Of a stretch of DNA of 18,751 bases, positions 14,631 to 18,751 are shown in pieces (position 1 is the first letter of the stretch; each line of letters starts with the position of its first letter). The position numbers were made by a program, and so were the translations under genes. The stretch covers positions 1 through 18,751 of the forward strand of contig JAAENB010000940.1 in assembly GCA_024224995.1 (NCBI GenBank). The letters run 5' to 3'. This DNA is from a bacterium. GTDB taxonomy: Bacteria > Spirochaetota > UBA4802 > UBA5550. The notes under the pieces are model-generated. The model had not been told where the DNA came from. It saw nothing but the letters and a program-made list of their open reading frames with translations, and made no database searches.

Positions 14631-16157
14631 TCAAACAAAAAACGCCGCGTGATTCGAAGTAAAAAAGGGCGGATTCCTTCGCAGGATTTCCGCCACTGCC
14701 GGATGCTTTTTAAACTCCTTTTCCAGGAAATGCCGCACCAGATTCCGGTTCCATCCTTCCGGATGCTCAAAGCTGTTATACAACGAAAGATCCCCTTCAT
14801 AGAACTGGTCTACTTCCAGTGCCTCTACGCCGGGTCCGTACGCGGGAAGATTAAATATTGCCAGGTTTAAAAACCCAATACAATCTTTATGACGCGCCAC
14901 AAACTCAAGGGTAGACTCTGCTTCCCTGCGGGTTTCCGCGGTTGTTCCAAAAAGGAAATAACAATAAACCGCGATCCCTGCCTCCCGCAGATTTTTGAGC
15001 GCCCGGGAAGCCTGGTCCGGGGTAATCCCTTTATGCAGAGCCTCAAGAACTCCCTGGTCTCCCGACTCCAGCCCCAGTTTAAGCATAACACATCCCGATT
15101 CGCGCAGGGATCTGCAAAACGCAAGGTCTTCCAGGTCCCGTGTTACGCGGGTAAACCCGTACCAGGGAGCCGGCAGGGGATTTTCGCCTATCGCGCGCAA
15201 GAGCTTTGGGCTTACGGCATTGTCCAGCAGGTGAATAAGCCCGGGACGGTATTTATGGGCAAGAATTTTTATTTCATTTATCGCGGTCTTTGCCGGTACC
15301 GGGGTATACTCGTTCCCCTCGGCTTTTTCCGGGCAAAAGAGGCAGCTGTTCCAGTAGCAGCCCCGGGACGCGCTGTAGGGTAGAATAAACCCGGGCGATA
15401 AATACCGGTCCCGGGGAAAGAGGTCATAATCAAAGGTATAATGCCTGCCGCACAAATCAGTTTCTTCAATTCCCGCCATTGTTAAAAGCTGCTGCTCCCC
15501 GGAGCCCGGCACCATTGTATGGACGAGTCCGGTAAAGGGATTCGTCCACCGGGGGCTTCTCATCCACGAGGTTACCAGGCCGCCGCCCAGAACGATTTTC
15601 ACCCCGGGATTTTTTTTCCTGATCCAGCCGATCATCGCGAAGGTGGTAATGGCCTGGCTGAGATAATTCAGGGAAAATCCAACATCCCCATTCAGGGTCT
15701 CTTCGGAAAATCGTTTGCTAAAATAGGGATAAAAAGGGTTACGCTCAGGTTCTTCTGCCGCGCGGATCAGGTCCGCGCTTCGTACGGGAGAAAGTTCTTC
15801 ATCCCGGAAATCGGCAAGGGTGATATGAACCCCTGATGGACGCCCTGCCATTGCCAGTACCCTGTTCAGCTCTGTTGCCACCTGTATATACCGGTTGATA
15901 TGATAGGTCTTCCGGTTCCTTATAGCCGCAAGGTTCCCGCTTAGATTCGCGCGGGCGCGGGTGGTCCAGGTGTCGGTGGCGTCGGCCTGGTTTTCCATAA
16001 GGTACAGAAGCCCTTCAAGGTTGGCGTCAATAATATCGCATTGCACAGAATGCGCGCGTAAGGCCCCGGCGAGTTTCGCGAGTCCTGCCGGGGGTTCTCC
16101 GGCTTTTGCCACAGGGGGATGAATGAGGATCATGAGGCATAAAGGATCATGGATCAT
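14631..16157 (-). CDS. B12-binding-type radical SAM protein
   Basis: A 508-aa protein. The N-terminus (MILIHPPVAKAGEPPAGLAKLAGALR, then DIIDANLEG) matches the degenerate cobalamin-binding domain fused to many radical SAM enzymes, with VKIVLGGGLVT at 186-196 closing that domain. The radical SAM motif is Cys267, Cys272 and Cys275 in SRGCYWNSCLFCPEKA, a CX4CX2C spacing rather than the common CX3CX2C. Later landmarks are GLESGDQGVLEALHKGIT (362-379), a typical Elp3-like strand-helix region, and YCYFLFGTTAETRREAE (398-414). The substrate is unknown; such enzymes do methylations, ring contractions or other C-C bond chemistry. The first ATG has no clear ribosome binding site, and Met9 (16133) fits the domain start equally well. 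The gene looks more GC-rich than its neighbours, which could mean horizontal transfer. Confidence 0.88.
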   Translation of the reverse strand: MIHDPLCLMILIHPPVAKAGEPPAGLAKLAGALRAHSVQCDIIDANLEGLLYLMENQADATDTWTTRARANLSGNLAAIRNRKTYHINRYIQVATELNRVLAMAGRPSGVHITLADFRDEELSPVRSADLIRAAEEPERNPFYPYFSKRFSEETLNGDVGFSLNYLSQAITTFAMIGWIRKKNPGVKIVLGGGLVTSWMRSPRWTNPFTGLVHTMVPGSGEQQLLTMAGIEETDLCGRHYTFDYDLFPRDRYLSPGFILPYSASRGCYWNSCLFCPEKAEGNEYTPVPAKTAINEIKILAHKYRPGLIHLLDNAVSPKLLRAIGENPLPAPWYGFTRVTRDLEDLAFCRSLRESGCVMLKLGLESGDQGVLEALHKGITPDQASRALKNLREAGIAVYCYFLFGTTAETRREAESTLEFVARHKDCIGFLNLAIFNLPAYGPGVEALEVDQFYEGDLSLYNSFEHPEGWNRNLVRHFLEKEFKKHPAVAEILRRNPPFFTSNHAAFFV

Positions 16158-16201
16158 TAAGTGTCAATTGCTAAATAGTTAATGCACCCGGAATGTAAAC
16201 C

Positions 16202-16287
16202 ATGCCTGGCGTAATGCCTCCGCAGAACGTTCGGAACTCGCTTCGCTCAAACAGCCTCACAACCCGCAGAGGCATCACGCCAGGCAT
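16202..16287 (-). repeat. Long hairpin element with conserved loop (copy 2)
   Basis: A 22-bp inverted repeat (16202-16223 against 16266-16287) with two imperfect positions. Read on the minus strand both become G-U wobbles, so an RNA from that strand pairs completely. The minus-strand loop reads GGGTTGTGAGG, CTGTTTGAGCG, AAGCGAGTTCCG, matching the loop of the element at 13-106 except for one inserted base and one A/G change. The stem sequence differs apart from a shared GCCTGG end and CTCT near the loop. The 264-nt gap 16158-16421 holds this element and no other feature I can support. Confidence 0.8.
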
Positions 16288-16421
16288 AGTGTTCATTCCG
16301 AATTGCGTTTTTTGGTATATTAAGACACGCCCCATTCATGTGCCGAACATAAATTTATTCCGGGGGAGCACCTTGAAAGCCTGGAAGACAAAGACGGGTC
16401 GTTTAGTAAGGGTTCGGAAGC

Positions 16422-16946
16422 TTAATCGAGCTCTATATTCTTAAACCGTTTATAGTCGCCTTTTTCACTAAAAGAGGCTGGCGTTTTTTTCACCATGTAC
16501 CCTCTTCTGTTCAGCTCTTCTATGAGCGTATCGGTTTCCAGTTCTTCCAGCTCCAGGTACTGGCTCTTGATGTTCTTGTCGAATCCCACGAAGAGGAAAA
16601 ACCGGCAGTCGCCGCTTTTCAGTTCCGCGGGAGAGCCCTGTAAAGATAGATCGTAGTTATACCGGTTGGCAATTTTTTCAATTCCTTTGATGAGCCGGAG
16701 CCCTTCAAAGGAGAGGCCGCCGGTCATGACTATTGAGGAGTCCTGGATTGGATTAAAGGGCGTGGAGGTTACGTTTATGCAGATTCGCTTCCAGAAACTG
16801 TTCTCGCTTTTTTCTATGGTAAACGCGCATTCGGGCAGGTGTCCCACTTTCATCTCTTCCTGTATTTCCCATTCAATATATTCCGCCACTTCCGGAAAAC
16901 TTAACTCCCTGGTTGCCTCGTATTTCGCGCCTTCAAATTTATCCAT
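16422..16946 (-). CDS. Hypothetical protein, 174 aa
   Basis: I do not recognise this family. The ATG at 16946 is preceded by AAGGAGGGA at ideal spacing and gives a 174-aa protein. The frame stays open upstream to 17126, but those 60 codons lie over the candidate promoter at 17055-17083, so I reject the longer form. The protein has no signal peptide or membrane helix. It alternates strands and helices: an N-terminal amphipathic part (SFPEVAEYIEWEIQEEM), a middle with SSIVMTGGLSFEGLRLIKGIEKIA and a C-terminal Glu/Leu-rich helix (YLELEELETDTLIEELNRRG). Cys occurs at three scattered positions. It is monocistronic as far as the window shows, with an operator-like dyad in its promoter. Confidence 0.72.
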   Translation of the reverse strand: MDKFEGAKYEATRELSFPEVAEYIEWEIQEEMKVGHLPECAFTIEKSENSFWKRICINVTSTPFNPIQDSSIVMTGGLSFEGLRLIKGIEKIANRYNYDLSLQGSPAELKSGDCRFFLFVGFDKNIKSQYLELEELETDTLIEELNRRGYMVKKTPASFSEKGDYKRFKNIELD

Positions 16947-17054
16947 TACGTCCCTCCTTTTTCCCCTCAGTATATAATCATCGGTCAAAACCGGTTCCCT
17001 GTCAATCAAAATAATATCTCCTGTCCGGTGATTATAGTTGAGTATTCTATTTTT

Positions 17055-17083
17055 AATATAACAGGTTTCCTGTGAAGAATCAA
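17055..17083 (-). promoter_or_regulatory. Promoter with operator-like dyad for the 174-aa gene
   Basis: On the minus strand TTGATT (17083-17078) and TATATT (17060-17055) are separated by 17 nt. The spacer contains a perfect inverted repeat ACAGG-AAA-CCTGT (17073-17061), the placement expected of a repressor site. Transcription from here would leave a leader of about 100 nt before the ATG at 16946. Confidence 0.55.
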
Positions 17084-17107
17084 AAAAATGTTTTTCCATA
17101 TGGATTC

Positions 17108-17147
17108 TGCTGTCCCAAACTGACAATTGCTGTTGGAAATTGACATA
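17108..17147. repeat. Tandem 20-bp direct repeat (TGCTGT...TGACA)
   Basis: Two adjacent 20-bp units, 17108-17127 and 17128-17147, both follow TGCTGT-NNN-AAA-Y-TGACA and match at about 14 of 20 positions. On the minus strand the core reads TGTCA-RTTT-NNN-ACAGCA. Repeated units of this size occur at the ends of IS21-type insertion sequences and also at operators. No transposase is present. Confidence 0.65.
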
Positions 17148-17151
17148 TTGC

Positions 17152-17190
17152 CGCGACCTCAGAGCTCTTATAAAGAGCTCTGAGGTCGCG
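17152..17190. repeat. Perfect 18-bp palindrome
   Basis: 18-nt arms (17152-17169 and 17173-17190) are exact reverse complements around a 3-nt centre (ATA). There is no T-run on either side, so it is not a classical terminator. It sits 4 nt from the 20-bp direct repeats. A 12-mer from each arm, GACCTCAGAGCT, recurs next to the histidine kinase promoter at 5767-5778. Confidence 0.8.
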
Positions 17191-17237
17191 ATCCCCGGAA
17201 AAGCTCTTTCCTGGCGTTAAAACCACTTTTCGCCAAT

Positions 17238-17269
17238 AAAAAAAGGCCGGATAAAATCCGGCCTTTTTT
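17238..17269 (-). terminator. Intrinsic terminator of the Met-rich lipoprotein gene
   Basis: A 9-bp GC-rich stem, AGGCCGGAT/ATCCGGCCT (17244-17252 and 17256-17264), with a 3-nt loop, is flanked by an A-run on the left and a T-run on the right. It therefore works as a terminator in both directions. It lies about 27 nt past the stop codon of the minus-strand lipoprotein gene. Confidence 0.9.
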
Positions 17270-17295
17270 GTTTACTTATTTTAAAATGGTTTTTA

Positions 17296-18648
17296 TTACA
17301 GGGTTCCTGCATCAACCGTGCCCGTAACCTGAGAAAAACCTGTTGGCTCTCCGGTATCGGGGTCCCTGCTTGTTACTGCGTATACTTCAAGTCCCGTCAT
17401 ATCTGAGGTTCCCCAGTAGGCAACTTCTATTTGATCCGCTGATCCGTCATTAAATACATTTACAAATCCCACGACTAACGCTGGATCGGGATCACCAATT
17501 AGAAAATCATCCAGGACGATAATATATCCTAAATCATTAACAGGCAGAGTAAGCCCGCTAACATCAACAGTAGGAGCTCCGGTCATCTCGTGTCCGGTTT
17601 CATAGTCGTCGTACCCGCCGGGAACAGCACCCTCTACAAGATCCCATTCGCCGGTTGAGTCATTATAAACCTGGTATCCCTTTGAAGCACCGGTTCCGTC
17701 GAAATAATCTCTTGACTTTTGAGCTGTTCCATTATAAACAAAAGAAGTTTCAAGAAAACCGCCGTTGTCGTCTGCTTTCCCTTCTATTGTATAGGTATCA
17801 TTATTATTATCTCCGTCAACAAACTTCATGGTTGCTTTTACCTTCACACAGTTATCAGCATTATCAGTCGCGCTGCACTGCATAAGCGTCATGTTAACAG
17901 ATCCGTTTAACTGCTCACCATCAAAGTTTTCCTTAAAATCTTCAACGAATGTTGAAACCTTTTTATCATCATCATAGGTAAAGGTCATGCTTGCGCTATT
18001 GGTCATACCTGGCCCCATTTCCATAGTATGATTCATAGTCATTTTGATCTTGCTCTTTCCGGTCCACTGGATAACTTCTTTGTTATCTTCGACCAAAGTA
18101 TCACAAGTTGCCTGCTGATTCATATCAGAACCGGGATAAAAAATAATTTCGTTATCGTATCCCACTACTTGTTGTGAATCGTATTTCATGGGTGGAGCAG
18201 GCATGCTGGAAGGCATCTGTGATAACATATCATTAACTTCCTGTTCGGACATACCCATACCTGTCATCTGTTCTTTAATAGCGGCTTTAATTGCACCATC
18301 CATAGAAACTGACAAACCACTAACACATTCACCGTTCTTATCTTTTACATTGCTCATAAGCTGATCAATTATAAGCAGGTACATCTGCGCGTTCTGTGAA
18401 TTCATTTTCATCATACCGGTAATCATTTTCATCTGCTGGTACCCCATAGATCCTTCAGCACCCGGACCACCAGCCTTACCACCAGGGCTTGAACTGTTTA
18501 AACTTGACGGAACAGTAACAGAGAGTTTGCTCGGCAGATTTCTGGATAATTGATCACTGCCGCCGCCATTATTGTCGTCGCCGCCGCCGCATGTTACGAC
18601 AAATGCAAAAACAGCTGCAATGAAGAGTGTTAAAATAGTTTTCCTCAT
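17296..18648 (-). CDS. Methionine-rich lipoprotein, function unknown
   Basis: A 450-aa exported lipoprotein. The start is MRKTIL at 18648, 8 nt after GGAGG; an in-frame TTG at 18663 lies inside that ribosome binding site. The signal ends FAFVVTC, with lipidation at Cys20, followed by a flexible GGGDDNNGGGS tether. Residues about 65-160 are strikingly rich in Met (QQMKMITGMMKMNSQNAQM; MTGMGMS; MLSQMPSSMPAPPM). The rest is Asp-, Asn-, Gly- and Thr-rich with beta-type repeats, and includes paired cysteines (around QQATC, LMQCS and DNCVK) that could form disulfides. No catalytic motif is recognised. Possible roles are surface or periplasmic ligand or metal binding. Its own terminator follows, and the upstream region reaches the window edge. 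Confidence 0.85.
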   Translation of the reverse strand: MRKTILTLFIAAVFAFVVTCGGGDDNNGGGSDQLSRNLPSKLSVTVPSSLNSSSPGGKAGGPGAEGSMGYQQMKMITGMMKMNSQNAQMYLLIIDQLMSNVKDKNGECVSGLSVSMDGAIKAAIKEQMTGMGMSEQEVNDMLSQMPSSMPAPPMKYDSQQVVGYDNEIIFYPGSDMNQQATCDTLVEDNKEVIQWTGKSKIKMTMNHTMEMGPGMTNSASMTFTYDDDKKVSTFVEDFKENFDGEQLNGSVNMTLMQCSATDNADNCVKVKATMKFVDGDNNNDTYTIEGKADDNGGFLETSFVYNGTAQKSRDYFDGTGASKGYQVYNDSTGEWDLVEGAVPGGYDDYETGHEMTGAPTVDVSGLTLPVNDLGYIIVLDDFLIGDPDPALVVGFVNVFNDGSADQIEVAYWGTSDMTGLEVYAVTSRDPDTGEPTGFSQVTGTVDAGTL

Positions 18649-18731
18649 AAAAAAAACCTCCAAATTTTTTTTTAAATGTAATAACTTTTTTGACTCTTTC
18701 CTAAATGTTGGGATTTTCTGTTAATCATAAA

Positions 18732-18748
18732 TAGACCGAACATGTCTA
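18732..18748. promoter_or_regulatory. Inverted repeat upstream of the Met-rich lipoprotein gene
   Basis: TAGAC and GTCTA (18732-18736 and 18744-18748) are separated by 7 nt, about 85-100 nt upstream of the lipoprotein start. The arrangement is operator-like, but the arms are short and the window ends here. I see no convincing -35/-10 pair between it and the gene. Confidence 0.3.
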
Positions 18749-18751
18749 AAA

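Noticed and set aside
14889..15383. 164-codon + strand frame under the radical SAM gene
   Set aside because: The minus-strand radical SAM frame carries the cysteine motif and domain landmarks; the + strand translation has none.
16202..16444. 80-codon + strand frame crossing the second hairpin
   Set aside because: It runs through the inverted repeat and lacks a ribosome binding site; the hairpin explains the open frame better.
16947..17126. 60-residue N-terminal extension of the 174-aa protein
   Set aside because: A strong AAGGAGGGA precedes the internal ATG, and the candidate promoter with dyad lies inside the extension.
1..18751. CRISPR array, tRNA or rRNA genes
   Set aside because: No regularly spaced repeat longer than two units and no cloverleaf or rRNA-like segment was found by reading.

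Overview
The window is a stretch of bacterial chromosome with 14 supported protein-coding genes. There is no rRNA, tRNA, CRISPR array or intact transposon that I can see. The organism looks diderm and probably anaerobic: several proteins carry lipoprotein signals with loose, spirochaete-like lipoboxes, and the gene content includes DUF362, a cobamide-salvage amidohydrolase (CbiZ), a B12-type radical SAM protein and GatA. Base composition is moderate and most starts carry strong GGAGG-type ribosome binding sites. A member of Spirochaetota fits best, but this is inference without a marker gene.

Layout. Positions 1-148 hold a long hairpin element. 149-3528 (+) encodes an exported Cache-domain protein with a CheD-like C-terminal domain, a DUF362 protein with clustered cysteines, and a small unknown protein. 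3586-5688 (-) is a membrane sensor histidine kinase with a good sigma70-type promoter, divergent from gatA. 5857-8405 (+) is a tightly overlapping run of gatA, a TPR lipoprotein and a small membrane or envelope protein. It converges, with a 2-nt gap, on cbiZ (8408-9100, -). 9231-12494 (+) pairs a family 5 solute-binding lipoprotein with a membrane HAMP-SpoIIE/PP2C phosphatase, separated by a patch of 7-nt tandem repeats. moaA (12601-13614, +) and an AraC-type regulator (13797-14609, +) follow. The minus strand then carries a B12-binding-type radical SAM protein (14631-16157), an unknown 174-aa protein (16422-16946) and a methionine-rich lipoprotein (17296-18648) with a clear terminator.

How the genes fit together. 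Themes are signal transduction (Cache/CheD-like protein, histidine kinase, phosphatase, AraC regulator), cofactor metabolism (MoaA, CbiZ, a cobalamin-type radical SAM enzyme) and the cell envelope (three likely lipoproteins). They do not form one pathway. Small co-directional groups are gatA-TPR-membrane protein and SBP-phosphatase.

Most unusual signals: (1) two hairpin elements, at 13-106 and 16202-16287, with nearly identical loops but different, compensating stems; (2) an extracytoplasmic Cache sensor carrying a Thr/Cys/His arrangement like the CheD deamidase; (3) a mosaic of different heptanucleotide tandem repeats between the SBP and phosphatase genes; (4) a 20-bp direct repeat beside an 18-bp perfect palindrome at 17108-17190, whose arm sequence recurs directly upstream of the histidine kinase promoter.
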